Below, in pieces: positions 1 through 7,798 of a stretch of 36,675 bases of DNA. This stretch comes from Gammaproteobacteria bacterium (GTDB taxonomy: Bacteria > Pseudomonadota > Gammaproteobacteria > SURF-13). The first letter of the stretch is position 1. Every line of letters starts with the position of its first letter. The notes below the pieces were generated by a model. The model was given only the letters and a program-made list of their open reading frames with translations, was not told the origin of the DNA and did no database searches. Position numbers and translations under genes: made by a program. The stretch spans positions 1 through 36,675 of the forward strand of contig JAURVQ010000047.1 of the NCBI GenBank assembly GCA_030655395.1, given 5' to 3'.

Positions 1-334
1 TGGCCTGCTGAAAGGTTCGCGACCAGAGTTGGGATTTAAAAAATCTAAAATGCGTGATTAGAACAGGGTCCATCGTTGTATAGCCATTTTCGAGATAATG
101 CGCCAACCAACTGTGGGAGTAGTTGACATTGACAAGCTTAACTACCCCTTGCAAATGGCCATCATGATCGGTTTGACCCAGCATAGAGATGATGTATTCG
201 CACGGAACAAGATTTTGAACTCGTAGCAGCAGGTGCTGCAACTCCTCATCCGTATTAACAGTTAGTGCATCGTGCGATAGTTCTAACAACTCAAGCAGTT
301 CCTGTTTGGTAATATCTGAAGGCTTCAGCTTCAT
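1..334 (-). CDS. LuxR-type regulator, autoinducer-binding domain (partial, runs off window)
   Basis: This gene is missing from the ORF track because it runs off the left edge. The reverse complement opens with ATG at 334 and reads 111 codons without a stop, beginning MKLKPSDITKQELLELLELS. The segment VNVNYSHSWLAHYLENGYTTMDPV has the pattern of the N-terminal autoinducer-binding domain of LuxR-family regulators (hydrophobic/W positions, then an invariant-looking DP). An AAGGAG ribosome binding site lies 8 nt before the ATG. The C-terminal HTH would be outside the window. No luxI synthase is visible, so this may be a solo receptor, but the DNA beyond the edge is unknown. Family assignment is good; ligand and targets cannot be told. 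Confidence 0.7.
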   Translation of the reverse strand, partial: MKLKPSDITKQELLELLELSHDALTVNTDEELQHLLLRVQNLVPCEYIISMLGQTDHDGHLQGVVKLVNVNYSHSWLAHYLENGYTTMDPVLITHFRFFKSQLWSRTFQQA

Positions 335-544
335 CTTCTCCGCTCCTTTTTTCTAGCAACCCCTGCATGAAATACAAGGCATATCCACTGCACTTACTTT
401 CATGTTGAATCGCAATCCACTGCTGCATCACTAGTCTCACAAAAACTCTACAAGCCGGCAGGCGAGCGCCTATTATTATGCGCACGATGAAAAATATCTT
501 TGACGCATAGCTGTTGGGCGAGAGGCAGCGCATAGCGCTGCCCA
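335..544. other. intergenic stretch with a perfect hairpin
   Basis: No convincing gene is seen here. It contains the leader of the LuxR-type gene on the minus strand and a perfect 8-bp stem at 524-542 (GGCAGCGC, loop ATA, GCGCTGCC). The hairpin has no T-run on either side, so it is not a classical terminator. It lies at the broken left side of the transposase remnant. Confidence 0.5.
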
Positions 545-784
545 GTCATTAAAGCAACCATGAGACCCGATGCCTTTCGTGGCCATTAGTCCCTCAAACG
601 CTACGGGAAACATCATACGGTTAATCACTCCCAGTCACTGGTGGATAGGCGCACCCAGAATCACATCAACGGCATTGAAGGCTTCTGGAGGTATGCTAAA
701 CATATCCTGTACAACTACCGGGGTGTGTCACAGTATCATTTCCCGATGTATCTTAAAGAAATCGAATACGGTTACAACCACTGA
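545..784 (+). pseudogene. IS1595-family (ISXO2-like) transposase, C-terminal remnant
   Basis: One frame reads from about 545 to the stop TGA at 782-784 and ends with TQNHINGIEGFWRYAKHIL and QYHFPMYLKEIEYGYNH. This matches the end of the ISXO2-like DDE domain of IS1595-group transposases (the VNHS..., H-x-NGIE-x-FW and FxxYLKExExxxN blocks). An in-frame TAG at 587-589 (DAFRGH-stop-SLKRYGK) and loss of everything N-terminal show it is dead. The track ORF 570..827 is a different frame over the same DNA and is not real. The remnant abuts the truncated LuxR-type gene at about 825. Confidence 0.75.
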
Positions 785-823
785 AAAGAGAATACGTTTC
801 GCCAAAATTACCTTGTTTTTTGG

Positions 824-1105
824 TTAGTGACCATTTTCCCACACATAAGTGGGTACTACATGCGTGTGACAATGTAATACAGTAGGATCGATGCTTGTAT
901 ATTCTGATGCATCGTAATGGTTGCGCCATGTCTGTGGGTAAGCACTGAAAATAAACTGGTAAGGCTGGAGCAAGGAAGTATTTACACGCACACCATAGAG
1001 AAAATGGTTGAAGCCCAATTCTTTGGATATCGTGGCGCAGGAACTGTGAAGGTCTGCTAAAGACTCGGCTTCAACCAGCGATTCATAACGTTCTAGATTG
1101 ATCAT
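824..1105 (-). pseudogene. LuxR-type autoinducer-binding domain protein, truncated
   Basis: This encodes 93 residues starting MINLERYESLVEAESLADLH. The segment LGFNHFLYGVRVNTSLLQPYQFIFSAYPQTWRNHYDASEYTSIDPTVLHC is typical of the first half of a LuxR autoinducer-binding domain. Full family members are about 230-250 residues with a C-terminal HTH; here the frame stops at VWENGH, exactly where IS1595-like DNA begins. The HTH half is not found on the far side of the remnant, so insertion followed by deletion is the simplest history. It could still express a domain-only fragment, but I call it a pseudogene. It lies in tandem, same strand, with the LuxR-type gene at 1-334. Confidence 0.7.
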
Positions 1106-1399
1106 GGTCTGGCTTCCCGTAAGCGGGTCTCACGAAACACCGGCCCGACGTTCTATGGCCTGCTTCGCATCCGCTCTGCCACAGCTCAACGAGTAATAAC
1201 TGCCTGCACATAACTATAACTCATTGATAAAACAAAATAAACACTTGATGGGTGGGGCTGTCTGTCGACGTCCTGAACAGATCGACTGGAAGGCTCAGTG
1301 AGGCCGCGTCAGAAATGTAGGTCAGATCAAGCCTGTCCTGATGTTATCTAAGGGCGTACGGATCCGACGTACAATGTCAGGCTTGGAGTAAAGCCAACG
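1106..1399. other. intergenic region, divergent promoter area
   Basis: There is no gene in these 294 bases. An 8-bp inverted repeat (CAAGCCTG at 1328-1335, CAGGCTTG at 1378-1385) flanks a possible -10 (TACAAT, 1371-1376) just before the dehydrogenase-like gene. I see no good -35 to go with it. GCCTGTCCTGA inside the left arm resembles a fragment of a repeat commonly scattered in proteobacterial genomes. Confidence 0.35.
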
Positions 1400-2605
1400 A
1401 TGCACTTACTTGCGCACAGATTGGGCCTGTTGTTTTTCTGCTGCATCGTCGTGGCAGCGGCGCAGGCATCTGTTGAGAAGCTGGCCTATCAGGAACAGGT
1501 CATCACTGTTGACGGTGAGCGCCGGGTCGCATGGGTGCCGCAGGGCTATCGGCTTGAGCTGCTGACCGGCGCGCTGGAGGGTCCGCGCCTGTTGACATTT
1601 TCCGGCAACGGCGATCTGTTCATCGGCTCCAAGTCCGGCAAGGTGTATCGTTTGCCGCCACCTTATACCGTTCCTCAGGTGCTGGTGACGCTGGGCGGCT
1701 ATCCGCACAGTGTGGCGTTCCGGGCAAATGAAATTCTCATTGCCCGCACCGATGGTGTGTATCGTGCGCCCTATCGGCTCGATCAGGAAAAGCTGGCGCC
1801 CGATGTGGTGAAGTTGTTGACCGCCTTGCCCGGCGGTGGCGGGCACAACAGCCGCAGCGTGGGTGTCGGCCCGGACGGGCGGGTGTATGTGAGCCTCGGT
1901 ATCAGCAGCAACTGCAGCGATCAATATCTCGATGAAGCTTATCCATTCAATGATCGCCGTGGCGGAATCATGGTGTTGCGCGAGGGCGGCGGCAAGGCGA
2001 GATGGGAGACCTATGCCTCGGGGCTGCGCAACGCCGTGGGGTTTGCCTGGCATCCGGCCAGCGGTGTGCTGTACGCGAGCAATAACGGCCCCGATCATTT
2101 GGGTTATGAGCAACCACCGGAGTATTTCAGCCGGATCGATGCCGGGTCGTTTCATGGCATGCCCTGGTTCCAGTACGACGGTCAGCGCATGCAGCGCGAT
2201 GGCTGCATCGTGCGCGATCCGCCGCGGCCGATGCAGGATGTCGTGGCGCCGGTGGTGACCTTTCCATCGCGCAATGCGCCGATGGGCGTGACCTTTGTAC
2301 CAAAGGGTGCGCTGGACAAGACGCTGGAGTTCGATGCCATTGTGGCGTTGCACGGTTCCTGGGGTACCCAACCCGATGGCGGCTTTTTCGGTGACGCGGC
2401 CACGCGGCGGCCGCCGAAGATCGTCGCCGTGCGATTTAAGGAGGGCCGGGCGCAGCGGGTGGATGATCTGGTCACCGGTTTTCAGTTGCAGGATGGCGAA
2501 CGCTGGGCGCGGCCCGTAGGTGTGGCCATGGGTCCGGATGGCGCGCTGTATTTCACCAGTGATGGTGGCGTCCATGGGCTGTTTCGTCTAAAAAAGTACC
2601 CGTAG
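1400..2605 (+). CDS. Exported PQQ-dependent sugar/sorbosone dehydrogenase-like protein
   Basis: The 401-residue protein has a signal peptide (hydrophobic LGLLFFCCIVVAAAQA, cleavage after about residue 23), so it acts in the periplasm. The mature part is a six-bladed beta-propeller of the soluble glucose/sorbosone dehydrogenase superfamily. Typical blades are seen at GGGGHNSRSVGVGPDGRVYVSLG, YASGLRNAVGFAWHP and PVGVAMGPDGALYFTSDG. Family members oxidise aldose-type sugars with PQQ and Ca2+, but many such homologues have no proven substrate and no PQQ synthesis genes are in the window. GGAG lies about 9 nt before the ATG. It is followed after 25 nt by ybcJ on the same strand. The long minus-strand ORF opposite is a shadow. 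Confidence 0.8.
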   Translation: MHLLAHRLGLLFFCCIVVAAAQASVEKLAYQEQVITVDGERRVAWVPQGYRLELLTGALEGPRLLTFSGNGDLFIGSKSGKVYRLPPPYTVPQVLVTLGGYPHSVAFRANEILIARTDGVYRAPYRLDQEKLAPDVVKLLTALPGGGGHNSRSVGVGPDGRVYVSLGISSNCSDQYLDEAYPFNDRRGGIMVLREGGGKARWETYASGLRNAVGFAWHPASGVLYASNNGPDHLGYEQPPEYFSRIDAGSFHGMPWFQYDGQRMQRDGCIVRDPPRPMQDVVAPVVTFPSRNAPMGVTFVPKGALDKTLEFDAIVALHGSWGTQPDGGFFGDAATRRPPKIVAVRFKEGRAQRVDDLVTGFQLQDGERWARPVGVAMGPDGALYFTSDGGVHGLFRLKKYP

Positions 2606-2630
2606 CCTCCTTTCACTGCAAAGGGATCCC

Positions 2631-2864
2631 ATGCAACAACTTGAATTTAGACTGATCGGCGAATTTGTCGAGCTGAACCAACTGCTGAAATTGACAGGCG
2701 TTTGCGACAGCGGCGGCGCGGGCAAGATGCTGGTGGCTGGCGGCGGCGTGTCGGTGGATGGCAAGGCGGAGTTGCGCAAAACCTGCAAAATCCGCGCGGG
2801 CCAGGTGGTCAGCGTGGGTGATGTGCGCATCAGCGTGATGGCGGCCGAGTCCCCGCCGGGCTGA
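2631..2864 (+). CDS. ybcJ: S4-domain RNA-binding protein YbcJ
   Basis: This 77-residue protein is a single S4-like domain, with the motif FVELNQLLKLTGVCDSGGAGKMLVAGGGVSVDGKAE followed by RKTCKIRAGQVV. This is the YbcJ/YaaA-type minimal S4 fold, which binds structured RNA; the exact RNA target is not known. Full length for the family (about 70-80 residues). AAGGGA lies about 8 nt before the ATG. It ends 21 nt from the convergent yaeQ gene. Confidence 0.85.
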   Translation: MQQLEFRLIGEFVELNQLLKLTGVCDSGGAGKMLVAGGGVSVDGKAELRKTCKIRAGQVVSVGDVRISVMAAESPPG

Positions 2865-2885
2865 CAACGGAAAAGCAGGGCGGCG

Positions 2886-3443
2886 TCAGTGAAAATGAGT
2901 CGCCGGGGTTTTCACCGTCGTCAGTTCGACCTCCACGGTGGTGTCCTTGTCGGCGACCCAAATCTGCCCCTCCTGAATCCTGCATTGCAACTGCATGTTG
3001 CGCTGCGCCAGCTTGGCCAAGGCTTGGCTGGTGTCCGCCGGCAGGTTCATGACGGTCAGGTTTTTGGCCCGTTCGAGGGTGCTGCTGTTTTGCTCCCACC
3101 AGATGTCGGCGCTGCGACCGCCATAGGTGTAGATGAATACCTGTCTGGCGCGGCCGCAGGCCTTGCGGATACGCTTTTCGTCGGGCTGGCCGACGTCTAT
3201 CCAGGTTTCGATGTTGCCGGTTAAATCCTTGTGCCAGAGATCGGGCTCATCGTCGGCGCTCAGCCCTTTGCCAAAGACCAGTGCCTCGTGGGCGTGCAGG
3301 GCGAAGGCCAATAATCGCACCATCATGCGCTCGTCGGTTTCCGATGCGTGGCGGGCGAGGGTGAGTGCATGGTCGTGGTAGTAGTGACGGTCCATGTCGG
3401 CGATTTGCAGCTCGGTTTTGAAGATAGTTGCTTTAAGGGCCAT
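2886..3443 (-). CDS. yaeQ: YaeQ family protein
   Basis: The 185-residue product begins MALKATIFKTELQIADMDRHYYHDHALTLARHASETDERMM, which is the YaeQ signature start, and contains EPDLWHKDLTGNIETWIDVGQPDEKRIRKACGRA. YaeQ proteins have a fold related to PD-(D/E)XK nucleases; the E, D and K positions in the E-D-W...D-x-G-x-P-D-E-K-R stretch are present. The biological role is not established; suppression of RfaH loss has been reported for relatives. The leader upstream of its ATG passes directly into repeat copy A, leaving only 9 bases between them and no strong ribosome binding site. Confidence 0.88.
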   Translation of the reverse strand: MALKATIFKTELQIADMDRHYYHDHALTLARHASETDERMMVRLLAFALHAHEALVFGKGLSADDEPDLWHKDLTGNIETWIDVGQPDEKRIRKACGRARQVFIYTYGGRSADIWWEQNSSTLERAKNLTVMNLPADTSQALAKLAQRNMQLQCRIQEGQIWVADKDTTVEVELTTVKTPATHFH

Positions 3444-3452
3444 CGTGGATTC

Positions 3453-3573
3453 ACTCAGGAGACATAGAGCAAGAATACACTACTGTGGGGGTGCCTCTTG
3501 GGTAACGACCTTGGTTTACTCTGCCCCCGCCTCCTCAGCAGGGGTAGGGCGAGGGGGCGGTAATTCCCGGATG
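3453..3573 (+). repeat. Dispersed repeat family 1, copy A (degenerate)
   Basis: It starts ACTCAGGAGACA, continues TACACTACT, GGTGCCTCTTGGGTAA and GTTTACTCTGCCCCCGCCT, and ends in a G-rich arm (GAGGGGGCGGTAATTCCCGG). It follows the order of copies B, C and D but with many substitutions. It lies in the leader of yaeQ (minus strand) and upstream of the cold-shock gene. The rest of the gap to 3742 has no gene and a run of eight G at about 3601-3608; I could not fix a cold-shock promoter with confidence. Confidence 0.6.
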
Positions 3574-3742
3574 CCCTAAAATTGTTGTGGTTTTTTGCCC
3601 GGGGGGGGCGTAGAGTACGCACGTTGCAGTGCTCTCCTGTAGTCGGTTCGGTAGTTCCTCCAGTTTCCCCGGAAGCCACTCCCGCCACCTTACCTCAGGA
3701 ACGAACTGCAAAAGATCGCAATTCAACTAATGAGGTATTTAC

Positions 3743-3946
3743 GTGATTACAGGAACAGTAAAGTGGTTTAACGACGCCAAGGGTTTTGGTTTCATCACCC
3801 CCGACGACGGCAGCAAGGATGTATTCGTGCATCACTCTGCGATTCAGGGCGGTGGATTCAAGAGCTTGGCCGAAGGTCAGAAGGTGAAGTTTGACGTGGA
3901 GCAGGGCCCGAAGGGTCCGTCGGCGGCAAACGTTCAGCCCGCCTAA
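3743..3946 (+). CDS. Cold-shock domain protein (CspA family)
   Basis: This 67-residue, single-OB-fold nucleic-acid chaperone carries RNP1 (KGFGFI, residues 13-18) and RNP2 (VFVHH, 27-31) and the usual start GTVKWFN. It binds single-stranded RNA/DNA to melt secondary structure. The start is GTG at 3743, the only start that gives the conserved N-terminus; GAGG lies 7-8 nt upstream. A strong terminator follows, so it is probably a single-gene transcript. Whether it is cold-inducible or constitutive cannot be told. Confidence 0.95.
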   Translation: MITGTVKWFNDAKGFGFITPDDGSKDVFVHHSAIQGGGFKSLAEGQKVKFDVEQGPKGPSAANVQPA

Positions 3947-3979
3947 GATTCAAGCACTGCGCAAGCAGGTTTGTAACGA

Positions 3980-4010
3980 AGGCCCCGCCATCCGGTGGGG
4001 CCTTTTTTTT
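3980..4010 (+). terminator. Intrinsic terminator of the cold-shock gene
   Basis: GGCCCCGCC, loop ATCC, GGTGGGGCC forms a 9-bp stem (one G-T pair) followed by eight T. This is a textbook rho-independent terminator 34 nt after the stop codon. Confidence 0.93.
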
Positions 4011-4093
4011 CATGGGGTTACACGGGTTTCCTCAGGTCAGTTAGCGTCACTCGATCCTGCCCATCATCGGATAATCAAAGAAGGATCAATGAT

Positions 4094-4111
4094 CTAAAAG
4101 GATCCTTTTAG
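4094..4111. promoter_or_regulatory. Perfect 18-bp palindrome upstream of ybiT
   Basis: CTAAAAGGATCCTTTTAG is perfectly self-complementary and sits 25 bp before the ybiT start. The flanks AAAGAAG (left) and CTTCTTT (right) extend the symmetry with an internal bulge. It could be a dimeric regulator's operator or an RNA hairpin in the ybiT leader; nothing in the sequence decides between these. Confidence 0.45.
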
Positions 4112-4136
4112 CAGCTTCTTTTTCTGGAACAGTATC

Positions 4137-5768
4137 ATGATTTCTACCGCCAACATCACCATGCAGTTCGGGGCCAAGCCGCTGTTCGAGAATATCTCGG
4201 TCAAATTCGGCGACGGTAATCGCTATGGCCTGATCGGCGCCAACGGCTGCGGCAAGTCGACGCTGATGAAAATTCTCGGTGGCGATCTGGAGCCGACGTC
4301 GGGCAATGTCTCCGTCGATTCCAAGGAGCGCGTCGGCAAGCTGCGTCAGGATCAGTTCGCTTTCGAAAACTACACGGTGCTGGACACCGTGATCATGGGG
4401 CACGCCGAACTGTGGCGCGTGAAGCAGGAGCGCGACCGCATCTATTCGCTGCCGGAAATGAGCGAGGCAGACGGTATGAAGGTGGCCGAGCTGGAGCACG
4501 AGTTTGCCGAGCTGGACGGTTATACCGCCGAGGCGCGCGCCGGCGAATTGCTGATGGGCGTGGGCATTCCGGTGGAGCAGCACAGCGGCCTGATGAGCGC
4601 GGTGGCGCCGGGCTGGAAGCTGCGCGTGCTGCTGGCGCAGGCCTTGTTCGCCGACCCGGAGATACTGCTGCTGGACGAGCCCACCAACAATCTCGACATC
4701 AACACCATCCGCTGGCTGGAAGACGTGCTCAACGAGCGCGACAGCACGATCATCATCATCTCGCATGACCGCCACTTCCTGAATCGCGTCTGCACGCACA
4801 TGGCGGATCTGGACTACGGCGAGCTGCGCGTCTATCCCGGTAATTACGACGAGTATATGACCGCCTCCACGCTGGTGCGCGAACAACTGTTGTCCGACAA
4901 CGCCAAGAAAAAGAACCAGATCGCCGAGTTGCAGACCTTCGTCAGCCGCTTCTCCGCCAATGCCTCCAAGGCCAAGCAGGCGACCTCGCGCGCGCGGCAG
5001 ATCGAGAAGATCAAGCTGGAAGACGTCAAGCCGTCGAGCCGGGTCAGTCCCTTTCTCCGCTTCGAACAGGAGAAAAAGCTCTACCGGCTGGCGCTGGAAG
5101 CGAAGCGCCTCTGCAAGAGCTTTGGCGAGGTCGCGCTGCTGCGTAATTTGAATCTGATGGTCGAGGCCGGCGAGCACATCGCCGTGATCGGGCCTAACGG
5201 TATCGGCAAGACCACGCTGCTGCGCACCCTGGTCGGTGAGCTGGCGCCGGACAGCGGCACGGTCAAGTGGTCGGAAAATATCAACATCGGTTATTTTGCC
5301 CAGGATCACGCCGCCGATTTTGCCACCGACATGAATCTGTTTGACTGGATGAGCCAATGGAAGAAAGAGCGCGACGATGAGCAGATGATACGCGGCATCC
5401 TGGGGCGGCTGCTGTTTTCGCAGGACGACATCGCCAAGTCGGTCAAGATCATCTCCGGTGGCGAGCAGGGACGCATGCTGTTCGGCAAGCTGATGCTGCA
5501 ACAGCCCAACGTCCTGATCATGGACGAACCCACCAATCACCTGGACATGGAATCCATTGAGGCGCTCAATACGGCGCTGGAAAAGTATCCCGGTACCCTG
5601 ATTTTCGTCAGCCACGACCGTGAATTCGTCTCGTCGCTGGCCACGCGCATCATCGAGCTGACACCGCAGGGCGTCGTCAACTTCAAGGGCAGCTACGACG
5701 ATTACCTGCACAGCCAGGGCGTGGAGCTGGAAGCAGGAAAGACAGGGATGGCGGCACGCGCAAGTTAG
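4137..5768 (+). CDS. ybiT: ABC-F family ATPase YbiT
   Basis: The 543-residue soluble protein has two ABC ATPase domains and no membrane segments, the ABC-F architecture that acts on ribosomes. Walker A is at GANGCGKST (34-42) and GPNGIGKTT in the second domain; Walker B/EPTN motifs are [11 protein letters not shown] and [11 protein letters not shown]. The first signature is [16 protein letters not shown] instead of LSGG, as known for YbiT, while the second keeps SGGEQGRM. A charged linker between domains ([21 protein letters not shown]) is typical. ABC-F proteins act at the ribosomal E site; the YbiT-specific role is not settled. The ribosome binding site is weak (GGAA). Confidence 0.93.
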   Translation: MISTANITMQFGAKPLFENISVKFGDGNRYGLIGANGCGKSTLMKILGGDLEPTSGNVSVDSKERVGKLRQDQFAFENYTVLDTVIMGHAELWRVKQERDRIYSLPEMSEADGMKVAELEHEFAELDGYTAEARAGELLMGVGIPVEQHSGLMSAVAPGWKLRVLLAQALFADPEILLLDEPTNNLDINTIRWLEDVLNERDSTIIIISHDRHFLNRVCTHMADLDYGELRVYPGNYDEYMTASTLVREQLLSDNAKKKNQIAELQTFVSRFSANASKAKQATSRARQIEKIKLEDVKPSSRVSPFLRFEQEKKLYRLALEAKRLCKSFGEVALLRNLNLMVEAGEHIAVIGPNGIGKTTLLRTLVGELAPDSGTVKWSENINIGYFAQDHAADFATDMNLFDWMSQWKKERDDEQMIRGILGRLLFSQDDIAKSVKIISGGEQGRMLFGKLMLQQPNVLIMDEPTNHLDMESIEALNTALEKYPGTLIFVSHDREFVSSLATRIIELTPQGVVNFKGSYDDYLHSQGVELEAGKTGMAARAS

Positions 5769-5796
5769 TGATTTTTACATGGTTTGATGATATTTC

Positions 5797-5853
5797 CTCC
5801 CTCTCCCTGCGGGGAGAGCGCAGCGAGGGGGGCGAAGCCGATCGAGGGTGAGG
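5797..5853. repeat. Palindromic GC-rich intergenic repeat
   Basis: CTCTCCC, TGCG, GGGAGAG forms a hairpin at 5801-5818, followed by GCGAGGGGGGCGAAG and CGAGGGTGAGGG. Similar CCCTCTCCC...GGGAGAG...CGAGGGTGAGGG patterns are common scattered repeats in proteobacteria. It fills the gap between ybiT and the transporter, and its last G-rich bases probably serve as the transporter's ribosome binding site. Confidence 0.5.
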
Positions 5854-5855
5854 GC

Positions 5856-6749
5856 ATGGATGTGCGCCGACGCTACAAAATCGCACTCGCCTTCCTGACC
5901 CTGTACCTGGTGTGGGGTTCCACCTATCTGGCGATACGCGTCGGCGTGCATGATCTGCCGCCCGCGCTGTTTGCCGGTGTGCGCTTCGTGATTTCCGGTC
6001 TGCTGCTGGGCGTCTTTGCCAGGGTGAGCGGACAACAGTTTCCGCGTGCGCTGCGCGAATGGCGTTTGATCGCTGTCATGGGGATACTGCTGCTCGCGGG
6101 CGGCAACGGTCTGGTGGTGGTGGGCGAGCAGTGGGTGCCGTCCAACCAGGCGGCGCTGCTGGTGGCGACCACGGCCTTGTGGCTCGCGGCATTGGGCACG
6201 CTGGGGGCGCAGGGCCAGGCGCTGGGGCGCTACACTGTGGCGGGCCTGGCGGCGGGTTTTTTCGGCGTTGCGCTGCTGCTGTTCCCGAACGGAGAGAAGT
6301 TTTCATTCACCCATCTGGGCGGACAGTTCGTAATCCTGCTCGCCGCGCTGCTCTGGTCACTGGGCTCGATCTACGGCAAGCGTCAGCCGCAGAGCACGCC
6401 GCCGCTCATGTCCGCCGCCATGCAGATGCTGATTGGCGGGCTGTTCCTGTGCGGCGTTGGCGTGCTGGGCGGCGAGATCGGCGCATGGGTCTGGACCGTG
6501 CGCGGCTTGAGCGCACTCGCGTATCTCATCGTGTTCGGCACACTGGGATTTACCGCCTATATCTGGCTGTTGCACAATGTTGCACCGGCGCAGCTGGGTA
6601 CTTACGCTTACGTCAATCCCGCTGTAGCAGTGTTGCTCGGCTGGTGGCTGCTGGACGAAACGCTGACCGATATGCAACTTATGGGCATGGGAGTAATCCT
6701 GATGGCCGTCATTGCAGTGAGCTTGTCGTCAAGCCCGAAAAGAATCTGA
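5856..6749 (+). CDS. EamA/DMT family inner-membrane transporter (YedA-like)
   Basis: The 297-residue polytopic protein has about ten hydrophobic segments and two EamA repeats. The start LYLVWGSTYLAIRVGVHDLPPALFAGVRFVISGLLL matches the YedA-type branch of the drug/metabolite exporter superfamily. I chose the ATG at 5856 (MDVRRRYKIAL), not the track start at 5784, because the preceding 24 residues would be translated from a GC-rich repeat and do not resemble a transporter start; GGTGAGG lies upstream. The substrate is unknown; relatives export amino acids or metabolites. Confidence 0.85.
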   Translation: MDVRRRYKIALAFLTLYLVWGSTYLAIRVGVHDLPPALFAGVRFVISGLLLGVFARVSGQQFPRALREWRLIAVMGILLLAGGNGLVVVGEQWVPSNQAALLVATTALWLAALGTLGAQGQALGRYTVAGLAAGFFGVALLLFPNGEKFSFTHLGGQFVILLAALLWSLGSIYGKRQPQSTPPLMSAAMQMLIGGLFLCGVGVLGGEIGAWVWTVRGLSALAYLIVFGTLGFTAYIWLLHNVAPAQLGTYAYVNPAVAVLLGWWLLDETLTDMQLMGMGVILMAVIAVSLSSSPKRI

Positions 6750-6793
6750 TGTGATGTCACATATACCTTAAATTATATCCGAAGGAGATATTT

Positions 6794-7069
6794 ATGAAGA
6801 AATCCCTGTTGTCCTGTGCAGTTTTGTTGGCCGTCTGGGTTACCCCCGCCCTGGCCGCGCCGCCGTTTGAGAAGTTGGACGTTAATAGCGACAAAACTAT
6901 CAGCCAAAAAGAAGCTGAAGACTGGCGTCCGTTGGTCAGGGTGTTCGATCAGCTGGACAAGAACTGCGACGGCAAATTGCAAGTGATTGAATACGGCTAC
7001 CTGTTGACCGGGAAAAAGGCGCCAGAGAAGTGTGCGGGTAAAACCCCCTCGGTCGTGAAGATAAAGTAA
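6794..7069 (+). CDS. Small secreted EF-hand protein
   Basis: This 91-residue protein has a Sec signal peptide (MKKSLLSCAVLLAVWVTPALA, cleavage after about residue 21). Two EF-hand loops follow: DVNSDKTISQKE (29-40), where the usual Gly at loop position 6 is Lys, and DKNCDGKLQVIE (55-66), which is canonical. It is likely a periplasmic Ca2+ binder. The ribosome binding site GAAGGAGATA is very strong, suggesting high expression. Two cysteines (58 and 80) in the mature part could pair. It is followed after 20 nt by mtgA; the partner is unknown. Confidence 0.8.
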   Translation: MKKSLLSCAVLLAVWVTPALAAPPFEKLDVNSDKTISQKEAEDWRPLVRVFDQLDKNCDGKLQVIEYGYLLTGKKAPEKCAGKTPSVVKIK

Positions 7070-7089
7070 CGGGGTTTAGCGCAGTCCCC

Positions 7090-7797
7090 GTGCGAGCGCG
7101 GATAATCACCGGTTGGCGCTGGCTGTGGCGCGCGGCATTGCTGTTGGGTGCGGCGGTGCTTGTCTATCAGCTATGGGTGTTTGCGCACATCTGGTATTGG
7201 GTGAGCCATAATCCGGCACAAAGCGCCTTTATGGAGCGGCGTCTTGCCGTAGCGCAGGAAAAAATCCCCAACGCAGCGCTTAGACATCAATGGGTGCGCT
7301 ACGAGCGCATTTCTAACCACTTGAAACGCGCCCTGATTGCGGCGGAAGACGCCAAGTTCCTGGAGCACGAAGGCTTCGACTGGGAAGGCATACAAACCGC
7401 CTACGAAAAGAATCTAAAAAAAGGCAGGGTGGTGGCGGGCGGTTCCAGCATCAGTCAGCAGTTGGCAAAAAATCTTTTCCTGTCAGGCGAGCGCAGCCTG
7501 GTGCGCAAGGCGGAAGAGACGCTTATTACATTGATGCTGGAGGCGACCATGAGCAAGCGCCGCATCTTTGAGATTTATCTGAACGTGATTGAATGGGGCG
7601 ACGGCGTGTTCGGTGCCGAGGCTGCGGCGCGACATTACTTCTCCACCTCGGCGGCGGCACTCAGCGCGGAACAGGCGGCATGGCTTGCCGCCATCGTGAC
7701 CAATCCACGCTACTACGATACACACCGCGCCGCGCGCGGAGCACAGCGCAAGGCGGACATTCTGCTCACACGCATGAACGCGGCGCAGGTGCCGTAA
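7090..7797 (+). CDS. mtgA: Monofunctional biosynthetic peptidoglycan transglycosylase MtgA
   Basis: The 235-residue protein is a GT51 glycosyltransferase that polymerises lipid II into glycan strands at the outer face of the inner membrane. An N-terminal membrane anchor (residues about 13-36) is followed by the catalytic motif ALIAAEDAKFLEHEGFDW (catalytic Glu 86) and GGSSISQQLAKNLFLSGERSLVRKAEE, then EIYLNVIEWGDGVFGAEAAA. The length is normal (E. coli about 242). The start is GTG at 7090, with no good Shine-Dalgarno, so coupling to the EF-hand gene is possible. Repeat copy B begins immediately after the stop. Confidence 0.95.
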   Translation: MRARIITGWRWLWRAALLLGAAVLVYQLWVFAHIWYWVSHNPAQSAFMERRLAVAQEKIPNAALRHQWVRYERISNHLKRALIAAEDAKFLEHEGFDWEGIQTAYEKNLKKGRVVAGGSSISQQLAKNLFLSGERSLVRKAEETLITLMLEATMSKRRIFEIYLNVIEWGDGVFGAEAAARHYFSTSAAALSAEQAAWLAAIVTNPRYYDTHRAARGAQRKADILLTRMNAAQVP

Positions 7798-7798
7798 C

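Noticed and set aside
570-827. 85-residue plus-strand ORF in the IS remnant
   Set aside because: It is out of frame with the transposase; the correct frame shows clear ISXO2-like similarity and an internal stop.
1406-2575. 389-residue minus-strand ORF opposite the dehydrogenase-like gene
   Set aside because: It has no family resemblance, unusual His/Arg-rich composition, and lies exactly antisense to a convincing gene; it is a GC-rich shadow frame.
3599-3610. Run of eight G as a possible phase-variable tract
   Set aside because: It is intergenic, not placed at a known promoter spacer, and no contingency-type gene is nearby.
4596-4640. Degenerate ABC signature (VAPGW instead of LSGG) in YbiT
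   Set aside because: As far as I know this variant is normal for YbiT, so it is not a sign of decay.
4086-5711. 541-residue minus-strand ORF opposite ybiT
   Set aside because: Antisense shadow of YbiT, with the low-complexity look typical of reverse frames in high-GC genes.
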